From Oenanthe sinensis (lineage: Eukaryota; Streptophyta; Magnoliopsida; Apiales; Apiaceae): a DNA stretch of 64,000 bases. Position numbers and translations under genes: made by a program. Position 1 is the first letter of the stretch, and each line of letters starts with the position of its first letter. Positions 26,395-37,900 of the stretch are shown here, piece by piece. The notes below the pieces were generated by a model that saw only the letters and a program-made list of their open reading frames with translations, ran no database searches and was not told the DNA's origin. The stretch lies in assembly GCA_028671895.1 (NCBI GenBank), contig JAPMAC010000209.1, positions 24,760,501 through 24,824,500 on the forward strand, written 5' to 3'.

Positions 26395-28850
26395 ATGGCA
26401 CCTAAAAATCATTTCAAAATTCCAATGTTCGGCCGAGATCACTATGAAGAATGGGTGTTGAGAATGAAACTTTACCTTGAGTCCATCAATCCTGAATATC
26501 TGGAAGTCCTTGACAAGGGTAAATTTGTACCAATGGTTGTTGTTCCTGAGCATATGGAAGGAGATGTGATTGTTCCACAATGGTCTGAGCCTAAGAAGGC
26601 AACGAACTTTTCAGATGCTGATAAGGGGCAAATAGCTTTCGATACATCCGTTCGACAAACATTGATGGAATCCCTAGATCATGAGATGTTTAATGTAGTC
26701 AAATGACTAACTACAGCGAAGAAGATTTGGGAAAAAATAGAGGTCGTCATGGAATGTACCGCTAAGGTCAGAAGCAATAAAACACTTATACTCAAGATGA
26801 AGTATGACACCTTCAGAATAAAAAAAGGAGAAAGCATAACATATGTTTATCTAAGATTCAGTCAGTTAGTGTTGGATTTGAATCTGAGAGGTGTAACTCT
26901 CTCCGTGGTTTAAGTCAATATGAGATATCTAAGGAACCATCCAAAGAGCATTGAACATAGAGTCTACGCTGTTAGAGAAACCAGAGATTTGCATACAACT
27001 TCTCTGGAAGAATATTATGGAGTTTTAAAGACTTATGAGCTAGAGACCCTTCAAGATCAAGCATGGGATAATGATTCAAGAGGAAAGGAAGCGGCATCAA
27101 GATTAATTGCTGATGAGGAAGAGTCTAAAAATGCAATGATTGCAGAAAAACCTAGATCATCACCTGCACCACATCAAGTTAAAAATGATGATGAGTGCAC
27201 ATCAAATAGTGATAATGACTACTTCACCCAAGAAGAGCTGGACAACATGGATGATAGTATCGTGGCATTCATGGCAAGGAAGTTCAGCAACATAAGATTC
27301 AGAAAGAGTAACCGTCCACAAAGAAAATCGTCATCTTACTATCGTGTTACTAAGGGTGGTGGTAGTTCTCAAGGTTACAAAGGGAAAGGCAAGAGTACCA
27401 GCTACAAATCACCTTTGGATTTCAAAATGAAGTTCAAATGCTATAACTGTGGTAAAGCTGGACATTTTGCTACAGACTGCAAGAAGCCGAAACAGACATA
27501 TCCCAAAGAAACTTATGAAGCCCTCAAAAGCAAGTATGAAGCCCTGGTGAAGGAAAGACATGGAAAGAGAGCTTTAGTTGTAATAGAAGGTAGAGCTTGG
27601 GATGATTCAGATGAGGAAGAAGTTACCCATGCAGCAAACTTTGCCCTCATGGCTGAGACATCAGATGAACCAGAGGTACCAGTTCTAACCCTTAAAGAAG
27701 AAATGTCTATTGATGATTATAAGGTGCAGAACGAGGCTCTTAGCGAAGAGATCTATATGTTGTGTAAAAGCCTAAATACTTCTTAAAAAGAACAGAAAAC
27801 ACTTATTGCCAAATGCAGAATGCTTGAGGCAAAAGTAAAAGAATTAGAGGCTACTTGCACTATAGATACTTCCCTAAGAGACTCTATTAAATCTTTGGAA
27901 CACAAGCTCAACCTTAAAGATGAAATAGAAGCATGTCTTAGGAATAAACTAGCTGAGTTAGAAACTAAATGCGAAGCTCATAAACTAGCAGGTAGTAAAG
28001 TGAATGTTAATAGTGATACATTTAAGAAGATAACTGGAGTCGGTGTAGGACTTGACTCTTCTAACTTATCTAAGAAAGAAGGAAAAAGACCTGTAGACAC
28101 TAGTTCCAGTGAGATTAATAAGGAAATACCTACAATTCTTAAATCTGTTGTCAAACTTATCTGTAAACACTTCGTTCCTCGTGAAGAATGAGAGACTAAA
28201 TTGTTAGTTAGATATGAGATTGAAATGGAATATCTGAAGAAAGAACAACCTATAACTCCTACTAAATCAATTAAAATCAATTCCCCTAGAGATGAGTCTA
28301 GACCAGGATTAGGAGCTAAGGCTGTTAAACAACAGAGTAAAAAGGAAAAAGGCTTAAAAGAGGTTAAGGCAGAACGAATAAAGAAAGCATGTTATCACTG
28401 TAAATCAACTGAACATCTTTCTTATGCATATAAATCTAACATGAATATTTTTGTTGCACTTGCCATGCCTGTACCACACACAATGAATAACATGCATCAG
28501 AATCATGCACAATGTGGTCAACCAAATTGTATGCCATGCACTTTTAACGTCATGCAAACGTTTGTGAACTTGATGAATGCAACTAGCCAAACATGTCTAA
28601 ATTCTTCTGCTAGTTCTAATGTCAAAAAGAAGCATGTAAGAGCTAAGACCGTTAGTCCTCCTAAAGTTAGGAGTGACAAGCCTTCTCCTAAGACTGACAA
28701 ATCTGTCAAGTTTGAAAAAGGAAAAGACAAAGTCGAAAGCTCTAGTAATGTTAAAAAGGGGTGCATCTCCTGTTGTTAAATCTGATAATTCTTGATCTTA
28801 TAGAAAAGTCGGGCCCAAACAATCTTGGGTTCCGAAGAACGCCTAATCAA
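26395..28850 (+). pseudogene. gag: Element C gag
   Basis: Start ATG 26395 (MAPKNHFKIPMFGRDHYEEW). Capsid-like region to about 27060, zinc knuckle CYNCGKAGHFATDC near 27440, acidic linker, a coiled-coil-like segment (27820-28000), then a second Cys/His-rich part (KACYHCKSTEH; HAQCGQPNCMPC near 28510) and a basic Ser/Lys tail. All in one frame, with stops at 26704, 26911, 27784 and 28189, until an extra G near 28757 shifts it. The TAA at 26911 (codon 173) is also present in C'. The gag here is longer than in many copia elements because of the added C-terminal region, as in Sireviruses. Confidence 0.92.
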
Positions 28851-29368
28851 TCTGTTATTGTAGGGCATTAAGCAGAAAAGAAATAAAGTTATATGGGTGC
28901 TAGATAGTGGATCATCAAGGCATATGACAGGAAACAAGTCCCTGCTTACAGAGTTGGTTATGAAGGCTGACCCTTATGTCACCTTTGGAGATGACAGCAT
29001 AGGTGTGACAAAGGGATATGGCAAATTGAAAACTGGTAATGTCATCATTGAAGATATTTCCTATGTTGAGGGATTGAGACACAATCTATTGAGTATCAGT
29101 CAATTCTGTGACAAAGGATACGAAATTGTCTTCAATAAGAAAGGTGTATCAATCACTCACATTAAGGAATGTTCGTTGGCTTTAAGAGGAGTTCGAAAGG
29201 CAGATCTTTTTGTTGCTGATATGAATTCGGCAAACCAGAATGAGGTCACATGTTTCTACAGTAAAGCTTCAGATGATGAAAGCTGGTTATGGCATAAAAA
29301 GCTATCTCACCTAAACTTCAAAACGATGAATGCTCTCGCCTGACGAGAATTGGTGAAAGATCTACCTT
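28851..29368 (+). pseudogene. pol: Element C protease and truncated integrase start
   Basis: The protease site LDSGSSRHMTG (near 28900) keeps Asp-Ser-Gly. The chain runs through GYGKLKTGNVIIEDISYVEG and the integrase HHCC start (WLWHKKLSH), then reaches TGA at 29341. After REL VKDLP the sequence breaks at 29368 and continues in inverted RT of C'. The TGA is shared with C'. The TAG just before the protease codons (GTAG at 28860, CAG in C' and B) is private to this copy. Confidence 0.9.
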
Positions 29369-31510
29369 GAAGTTCTTGTATGCTGCAAAGGCCAAGAACA
29401 TCCTGACTGCCTCAAGTCTTGCAACTGGAGCGTAGGTCTCATCATAATCAATACCTTCTTTTTTAGAATAAACATTTGCTACCAAACGAGCCTTGTTTCG
29501 AGTTACAAGTCCGTCTTCATCCAGATTATTTCTGAATACCCACTTAGTTCCAATTACTGATCTGTTCTTTGGTCGGGGTACTAGTTTCCAAACTTTCTAC
29601 CTTTCAAACTGATTGAGCTCCTCTTGCATTGCAATTACCCAATCAGCATCACCAAGAGTGTCTTCTATTTCTTTAGGTTCAAGTTTGGACAAGAACCCAG
29701 AGTACAAGCAGATATTAGCTATGTCAGCTCTTGTAGTTCTTCTAGTAGTCACACCAGCGTCTGGATCACCAATGATTAATTCAAACGGATGTTCTCTACT
29801 CCATACCCGTTCTTTTGGTAAATGTCTTGATGATTCAGTTTGACTTTCTGAGATGTTGTGTTGACTACTTGTGTTATTTCTACTAACTCCCCCTGAGTTA
29901 GTGCCAACTCCTGCAGAACTAGTGTCCTCTCTTCTTGAGTTTTGAGCACTTGTCCTTGAGCTGCTATTTACTCCCCCTGAGTTGTTGCCGGACTGTGCTG
30001 AAGAAGTTTCTTCTGATCTTCTAGAAATTAATTGTCCACTAGACTCAGGTATTTCTTCACGAACACTTGGTATATTTGAAGTAACAATCAACTCAGGTTC
30101 ATCCTCAACTTCATCCAAGTCCAGATTCTGAAATTTTAGGGACTCGGGTTCATTATTATCTTTAGAAATTGATGGGAGTTTGGTATCGTCGAATCTGACA
30201 TTGTAGCTTTCAATCACTTTTCGATCATTCACTAAGAATACCCGATAAGCTGCCACCGTATCTGTAGAATATCCAATAAATATCCCTTCATGAGTTTTTG
30301 TTTCAAACTTGCCTAGCTTTTCATCGTCTATTAGTACATAACATTTAGCTCCAAAGACATGAAAGTATTTGATTGTTGGTCTTCTGTTATTTATTAGTTC
30401 ACATGGTGTCTTTTCTTTATCTTTTATAATCAAGGTTCTATTCTGAGTGTAACACACTGTACTCACAGCTTCAGCCCAGAAGTATAGAGGAAGTTTTGAT
30501 TCAAACAACAAGGTTCTTGCTGCTTCAACCAATGTTCTGTTCTTCCTTTCAACTACTCCATTTTGTTGTGGAGTTCTCGGGGTGGAGTACTGACGACGTA
30601 TTCCTTTAGAAACGTAGAAATCATTCAGTATTGCATTTTTAAATTCAGTGTCGTTGTCTGATCTAATCGTCTTCACAGTGAGTGTTGAAACATTCTTAAT
30701 TTCAGTGATGTGATCAATGATTTGGAAAGGTACTTCATCTTTTGTCATAACGAACAATACCCATGTATACTTGGAGAAGTCATCCACGATTACCAATGTA
30801 TATCTTTTCCAAGACAAAGATAGGACATTCACTGGGCCAAATAAATCCATATGTAGAAGTTGCAGAGTCTCAGTGATACTAGAAATTTCTTTAGACTTAT
30901 GTGATGCTCGCTTTGACTTTCCCATTTCACAGGCTTCGCAGAGTCCTTTAGGAGCAAACTCCATTTGAGGTAGATCTTTCACCAATTCTCGTCAGGCGAG
31001 AGCATTCATCGTTTTGAAGTTTAAGTGAGATAGCTTTTTATGCCATAACCAGCTTTCATCATCTGAAGCTTTACTGTAGAAACATGTGACTTCATTCTGG
31101 TTTGCCGAATTCATATCAGCAACAAAAAGATCTGCCTTTCGAACTCCTCTTAAAGCCAACGAACATTCCTTAATGTGAGTGATTGATACACCTTTCTTAT
31201 TGAAGACAATTTCGTATCCTTTGTCACAGAATTGACTGATACTTAATAGATTGTGTTTTAATACCTCAACATAGGAAATATCTTCAATGATGACATTATC
31301 AGTTTTCAATTTGCCATATCCCTTTGTTACACCTATGCTGTCATCTCCAAAGGTGACATAAGGGCCAACCTTCATAACCAACTCTATAAGAAGGGACTTG
31401 TTTCCTGTCATATGCCTTGATGCTCCACTATCTAGAACCCATATAACTTTATTTGTTTTTTGCTTAATGCCCTGCAATGACAGATTGATTAGGCGTTCTT
31501 CGGAACCCAA
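29369..31510 (-). pseudogene. pol: C' pol: protease, integrase, RT start
   Basis: Minus strand. Protease VLDSGASRHMTG (near 31430) has an intact site. The integrase zinc finger starts WHKKLSH and, after a TGA at 30994-30992, continues in a 462-codon open frame: CEAC, HMDLFGP, SDNDTEF and QQNGVVERKNRT supply the HHCC and D,D35E residues, followed by the C-terminal HVFGAKCYV...GIFIGYS module. After a Ser/Thr/Glu-rich linker, RT begins LGDADWVIAMQEELNQFER. A shift follows near 29597, then IDYDETYAPVARLEAVRMFL, and the copy stops at 29369. This is the best preserved integrase in the window. Confidence 0.93.
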
Positions 31511-33939
31511 GATTGATTTGGCCCGGCTTTTCTATAAGATCGAGAATTATCAGATTTAACAACAGGAGATGCACCCTTTTTAACATTACTAGAGCTTTCA
31601 ACTTTGTCTTTTCCTTTTTCAGACTTGACAGATTTGTCAGTCTTAGGAGAAGCCTTGTCACTCCTAACTTTAGGAGTACTAACAGTCATAGCTCTTACAT
31701 GCTTCTTTTTGACATTAGAACTAGCAGAATAATTTAGACATGATTGGCTAGTTGCATTCATCAAGTTCACAAACGTTTGCATGACGTTAAAAGTGCATGT
31801 CATACAATTTGGTTGACCACATTGTGCATGATTCTGATGCATGTTATTCATTGTGTGTGGTACAGGCATGACATGTGCAACAGGAATATTCATGTTAGAT
31901 TTACATGCGTAAGAAATATGTTCAGTTGATTTACAGTGATAACATGCTTTCTTTATTCGTTCTGCCTTAACCTCTTTTAAGCCTTTTTCCTTTTTACTAT
32001 GTTGTTTAACAGCCTTAGCTCCTAATCCTGGTTTAGACTCATCTCTAGGGGATTTGATTTTAACTGATTTAGTAGGAGTTATAGGTTGTTCTTTCTTCCG
32101 ATCTTCCATTTCAATCTCATATCTAACTAACAATTCAGTCTCTCCTTCTTCACGAGGAACGAAGTGTTTAAAGATAGGTTTGACAGCAGATTTAAGAATT
32201 GTAGGTATTTCCTTATTAATCTCACTAGAACTAGTGTCTATAGGCCTTTTTCCATCTTTCTTAGATAAGTTAGAATAGTCAAGTCCTACACCGACTCCAG
32301 TTATCTTCTTAAATGTGTCACTATCAACATTCACTTTACTAGCTGCTAGTTTATAAGGTTCGCATTTAGTTTCTACCTCAGCTAGTTTATTCCTAAGACA
32401 TGCTTCTATTTCATCTTTAAGGTTGAGATTGTGTTCCAAAGATTTAATAGAGTCTCTTAGGGAAGTATCTATAGTGTAAGCAGCCTCTAATTCTTCTACT
32501 TTTGCCTCAAGCATTCTGCATTTGGCAACAAGTGTTTTCTATTCTTTTTTAGAAGTATTTAGGTTATTACACAACATATAGATCTCTTCGCTAAGAGCCC
32601 CGTTCTGCACCTTATAATCATCAATAGACATTTCTTCTTTAAGGGTTAGAACTGGTACCTCTGGTTCATCTGATGTCTCAGCCATGAGGGCAAAGTTTGT
32701 TGCATGGGTAACTTCTTCCTCATCTGAATCATCTCAAGCTCTGCCTTCTGTTACAACTAAAGCTCTTTTTCCATGTCTTTCCTTCACCAGGGCTTCATAC
32801 TTGCTTTTGAGGGCTTCATAAGTTTCTTTGGGATATGTCTGTTTCGGTTTCTTGCAGTCTGTAGCAAAATGTCCAGCTTCACCACAGTTATAGCATTTGA
32901 ACTTCATTTTGAAATCCAAAGGTGATTTGTAGCTGGTACTCTTACCTTTCCCTTTGTAACCTTGAGAACTACCACCACCCTTAGTAACCCGATAGTAAGA
33001 TGACGATTTTCTTTGTGGACGGTTACTCTTTCTGAATCTTATGTTGCTGAACTTCCTTGCCATGAATGCCACGATACTATCATCCATGTTGTCCAGCTCT
33101 TCTTGGGTGAAGTAGTCATCATCACTATTTGATGTGCACTCATCATCATTTTCAACTTGATGTGGTGCAGGTGATGATCAAGGTTTTTCTGCAATCATTG
33201 CCTTTTTAGACTCTTCCTCATCAGCAATTAATCCTGATGCCGCTTCCTTTCCTCTTGAATCATTATCCCATGCTTGATCTTGAAGGGTCTCTAGCTCATA
33301 AGTCTTTAAAACTCCATAATATTCTTCCAGAGAAGTTGTATGCAAATCTCTAGTTTCTCTAACAGCGTAGACTCTATGTTCAATGCTCTTTGGATGGTTC
33401 CTTAGATATCTCATATTGACTTAAACCACGGGGAGAGTTACACCTCTCAGATTCAAATCCAACACTAACTGACTGAATCTTAGATAGACATCTATTATGC
33501 TTTCTCCTTTTCTTATTCTGAAGGTGTCATACTCCATCTTGAGTATAAGTGTTTTATTGCTTCTGACCTCAGCGGTACCTTCCATGACGACCTCTATTTT
33601 TTTCCAAATCTTCTTTGCTGTAGTTAGTCCTTTTATTACATTAAACATCTCATGATCTAGGGATTCCATTAATGTTTGTCGAACGGATGTATCCAAGCCT
33701 ATTTTCTCCTTATCTGCATCTGAAAAGTCCGCTGCCTTCTTAGGCTCAGACCGTTGTGGAACAATCACATCTCCTTCCATATGCTCAGGAACAACGACCA
33801 TTGGTACAAATTTACCCTTGTCAAGGACTTCCAGATATTCAGGATTGATGGACTCAAGGTAAAGTTTCATTCTCAATACCCATTCTTCATAGTGATCTCG
33901 GTCGAACATTGGAATTTTGAAATTATTTTTAGGTGCCAT
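31489..33939 (-). pseudogene. gag: C' gag
   Basis: Minus-strand start at 33939 (MAPKNNFKIPMFDRDHYEEW). Same order as C gag: capsid-like part, zinc knuckle CYNCGEAGHFATDC near 32880, coiled-coil-like section, second Cys/His segment with CGQPNCMTC, and a basic tail ending WVPKNA at 31489. Stops: TAA at codon 173 (33421-33423, shared with C), a private one near 33178, a Trp codon turned to TGA near 32734, and one near 32540. The C-terminal 341 codons are uninterrupted. The gag end overlaps pol in the -1 frame. Confidence 0.92.
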
Positions 33940-34691
33940 CTTAATGTAGAGTTAAAGTAGAGATAATAAACTTTTCTTATTACTTGATTAGTAATTGAAA
34001 GAAAATCGAATTATCTCAGAATAAATCAAAGTTCAAATTCTGGTCACCAAAAACTTCTAAGTACCCAAGACTAGGCTTTGTAGAAACTCTAAGTAGAACT
34101 TTTGCCTAAGTCGAAATTTCACCAAGTAGAGATTTTGCTCAAGTCGAAATTTCTAAGTAGAAACTCTCAAGTAGAAAATCTCAAGTAGAATATTTTGTCC
34201 TTGGAGAAAATTTGTTGCTGGTCACTTTCATTATAAAATTCACACTTTTTGACTTTTGTGTCTTTTCTCACCTAACTCACCTAACACCCACGTGATAGGT
34301 AGAGAGTTATCTTTAATATCTTTTTGTGCAGAGAGAAAGTTGTCCACTCAAAAGCCAATAACACCTTTTTCACTTTATGCCTTTTTGAAAAAGGAAATCA
34401 AAAGTTGCTAGGTTTGTCTTCTTTATCAAGAACAGTGATGACTTTTTGAAGAACACCAAAAATCAAAGTACTCGGAATAATTCACAAAAATTATCTAAAA
34501 TCCACCCAAGCTAAATAATCACACCTGGAGTGTTTAAATAATTTTTAGTATGAGTTTTCACTGATAAACGAATTAAAGCACACTTTTCAAGAAAAACTTG
34601 AAAAGTAGATCTCTTAATGAAAATTCACAAATCTTCTACCAAACACAAAGATCTATGTTTTGTATATTAAACATGAAGCTATGATACTAAT
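33940..34691 (-). other. C' leader and decayed primer-binding site
   Basis: Inverted counterpart of 25594-26394. The PBS is altered (GATACTAATTG where CTGATACCAATTG is expected on the plus strand at 34680-34691). The AAGTAGAAA / AAGTCGAAAT motif cluster is at 34075-34200. Confidence 0.75.
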
Positions 34692-35920
34692 TGTTAGGTC
34701 CAAAAGTGTTGTAGAGGGGGGGTGAATACAACTTTTCAACTTTATGAAGCAATAAATACTTTGTAATAAATGAACACAATGATTCAAGGAATATATGTCT
34801 TATATATAACTTGAAGGGGTTGCTACAACATTCATTACAATAGTACAACATAAGTAAAGAGGATAGTAAATGATACCAAGCTCTGTGAATACTCTCTCTC
34901 TCTCTTTTACAAGTGTTTCTCTCAATATTGCTCTTTTTAAAATGTTACACGAGTACTTCTATTTATACTAATTGTAATCTATGACTTGTAGTCTTCAACA
35001 AATAAGATATGAGTGGTCCAGTGTTGTCCACGTAAATCTTATCTTGTCTTGAAAGCTTGGAAACAGCCAATCAGATGATGCCATGTGTCATGTTGAAAAT
35101 GTCCTCTATGTAGAACTTCTACATAGGAATTTCTACTTGTCATCTCGAACATTTTAAGTAGAACTTCTACATAGGAATTTCTACTTGTCATCTCGAACAT
35201 TTTTAAGTAGAACTTCTACATAGGAATTTCTACATAGGCTCTATCTCGAATATTCTAAGTGGAACTTCTATATAGGAATTTCGAGATAGAAATGTTCTAC
35301 TTGCAGAATTTCTACTTGGCTCTAAGTAGAAACTTATCTAGAATTTCTAGATAGAAATTTCTACTTAGGTTCCCTTGTAAGTACTTAGAGAAATTCTGGG
35401 CTTCAACTAGAAATTTCAATGCCACATCTTGAACTTGTGATTTTTTCTTGTCTTCTATATTCTTCAACAAGTTCTTGAACATGGATCTCTATTACTGACA
35501 TAAACTTTCTATCAATGTCCTGACACTTGATGCAATGGTCTGGTTCATAAGTGACTAGTCTAGATAGGGTTCTTGCTTCTGAATAGATTACCATATTCAA
35601 TTAGTAATGTGGCTTTCCAATTGTCGCTTTCTTGATTCTTCACTTGAAATCAATTAGTCTTATTGATACTGATTGTTATGATCTTGATTCTTTAAGTTAC
35701 ACATTAATGAGGCATGAACAACTTTGACTTGAACTTCTTCCAGTGATTTCATCTTTGATTGATCATAATTAACCATGATAAATTGTATCAATTACCTTGT
35801 CTTCAATTTATAGAGATTTCTTTGTGACTTCTTGTTCTTGATTGTCTTCTGGTTAGGTATCTTTTCTTTAGTTGAGTTACATTAGATATAGTGTTACAAG
35901 TTTAGATGCTCTGCCTTTCA
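34692..35920 (-). repeat. C' LTR (inverted), about 1,229 bp
   Basis: On the plus strand it begins TGTTAGGTCC and ends CTGCCTTTCA, the reverse of the C LTR termini. It is shorter than C's LTRs and clearly more different from them than they are from each other, supporting a separate family copy. Confidence 0.92.
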
Positions 35921-37493
35921 CAACATGCTGCAGGATCCCTGTTGATGAAGAGACCCTGAGAGCTCAACAGTTGGCCTTGGAACAAGCTCAGTTCTTTAAA
36001 ATGAAAATGATGCAAGAAGAGGCTGTTTTCTTTGAGAAGAAAGTGGAACTCAAGGAGAAGCAGTATGTCTATGAGCTTGCAAGGTTAGCTGATCCACAGA
36101 TTGATTTGGACAAACAGAGGATTGGACAGAAATGGGATGATGCAAGGAAGATACTAATGGGGACTTGTACAAATGGAGTTCATAACAAGGAGGCAGATGA
36201 TCTTTTCTATAACTTGAACCTGAAAAATCCAATGACGGTGGACTACATAAATGTTTTGAAAAGGATGATTTCAAAAGTCCGTGTTGGATATAAACCAGTG
36301 GTAAAGGAGTGGCAAGTCATTCTGACCTTAGTTGAAGGAGCCCCAATGTCTTTCATGTACGTGAATGATCAATTTATCTCGAGAAGATCTGCGTCAGAGT
36401 TGTCCTTGCTAGCAACTAAAATTCAATACTCTCAAGCTGAGGAACTTAGCATTCTGTACAGAGATCAGTTAATGCAGCTAGCAGAGGACAAGGGACCAGA
36501 ATTCTCAGCCAATCCAGATGTTGTTCGTATGGCAGTAGATGGAAAAATGAAGAGGGTTAGTATGGAGGAAGAAAATCTAATGGCTCTATCAGTGGAATCC
36601 TTAAAAGCAATATGTAGACAAATGATGAGCAAGGGATTCACTTCTGATGTCAAAGAAAAATCTGTGGAGTTCATTGAGAAGATAATATTCAAGAAAAGCA
36701 ACGAGATATGGAAATGTGATATTATTGCTCCAAATCCTCTAGACAACGTGAAGATTGAACCAGAGCTAATGAAGAGAAAATGGAATATTCTACAAGCTGT
36801 GAAAAGTGTAGATGAAGCTCTGACTCTTCCTTCTGGACCACTGGAACAAGGAGAAATAAGGGAGGCAGTTGGTGTTCCAGGAAGAGATAGTATATACTGC
36901 ATTCACTCTTACGCTGATGATACAGCTGATGCCTTGGTATTCATTGATGCAGACTAGAAACAGACCTTCTTGCATATGAGTAGGAAATGGCTGCTACAGA
37001 CTCAAGATGCTGCATTTCTAGATAAAGTATTGGAAGAATTCACATGGGGTGATGTAGATCTACGTTTGTTGATGAGAAGCAGAGACTACTGAAGTACTTG
37101 TCTGAGATAGTCCAGGAGAAAAGACGAACGGAGTTAGATGTAGCTAGTGTCTTCAATACTAACCGTATCAAGGGCTACCCCAAGATGATCTACTGTCAGT
37201 TTAAAACTGATAAAACTCACTGGAAATCACAGCTCATCATGAAGAATTTTGAGGATATTCTAAAGATCATGACTACTCAGGAGGTAGAAAAACTCAAAAG
37301 ACTTTTCAGACATCCATATCCAGAACCCAAGAATCCTCTAAAGATGGAAGCAGTAAGTCTGTTGAATGCTAGATGGGCACAGTTACATGATCCAGTATAC
37401 AAAAGAGAACAACAAAAGAAAGAGAGGCGTAGAAAACAAAGAGAAGATAAACGCGATGCTGAGAAAGAAATTAGGAAGGGGAAACGGAATTAG
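35921..37493 (+). pseudogene. Element C accessory ORF, C-terminal part
   Basis: It starts abruptly at the C' border. An open frame runs to 36957: EETLRAQQLALEQAQF (coiled coil), KWDDARKILM, DYINVLKRMISKVRVGYKPV, then SLKAICRQMMSKGF. After a shift, 37098-37493 reads VFNTNRIKGYPKMIYCQFKT and ends in a strongly basic Lys/Arg/Glu tail. Element A's second accessory piece has matching KWDKARNL, HDYYEKLLDEIMNVSV and TNRVKGFPKRITVFMF in the same order, so these are homologous ORFs. No enzymatic motif is seen. The location between RNase H and PPT equals the Sirevirus extra ORF; function is unknown. Confidence 0.7.
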
Positions 37494-37883
37494 AATGAAA
37501 GCTCGGAGGAATATGAACTTAAAGTTGGAAAAACTTCATATCTTTTGGTTGCTCTAACTCATTTGAGGAAAATTCACCTAACCACGGTATGCGAGATAGG
37601 CTAATTTACCATACTGTAACCATGAATCAGAGTGGATCCAATAAGGTGATATGAATTTGACTGAAAGACATGAAATAATCAAGGTGATAGAAATCATTCC
37701 AAAGATCTTTGATTCGAGGTTCGAATTCACTTTCTAGTTTAAGTTAATTATTAAGTTCTTTGTATTGTTTTTCAATTTTCATTTCAATTGTAACATGAAC
37801 AAGACTTTAATGTTACTTATCTTTTCTCGTCTCAATTATTTAGTTGAGTTATCCTTCTTTAATTTGAATGTCATTGTTAGACA
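37494..37883 (+). other. Untranslated stretch between C accessory ORF and PPT
   Basis: AT-rich, with no ORF of note. It resembles 45425-45470 in B and 47871-48090 in A only in base composition and position. Confidence 0.5.
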
Positions 37884-37900
37884 ATTAAATAGGGGGAGAT
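37884..37900 (+). other. Polypurine tract of C
   Basis: ATTAAATAGGGGGAGAT lies directly before LTR start TGAAAG. It is the primer for plus-strand synthesis, and the GGGGGAGAT form is typical of Sireviruses. B has TTAGGGGAGAT, A AATAGGGAAGAT, and E (minus) AAATAGGGGGAGAT. Confidence 0.88.

Larger units (their letters stand above)
29369..35920 (-). mobile_element. C': inverted 5'-half copy of element C family
   Basis: Read on the minus strand from 35920 it has an LTR (35920-34692), a decayed PBS, leader, gag, protease, integrase and the first part of RT, ending at 29369 after the residues FAAYKNF. It has no 3' LTR, RNase H or accessory ORF. Protein identity with C is about 95% by eye. It was probably a separate reverse insertion into C's accessory ORF, whose outer half was removed by one deletion. 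The bases after 35920 (CAACA) would be the surviving TSD. Confidence 0.88.

Noticed and set aside
29597..30985. 462-codon minus-strand ORF as an intact functional gene
   Set aside because: It is the integrase part of C' pol, lacking protease in the same uninterrupted frame and truncated in RT; a pseudogene fragment despite its length.
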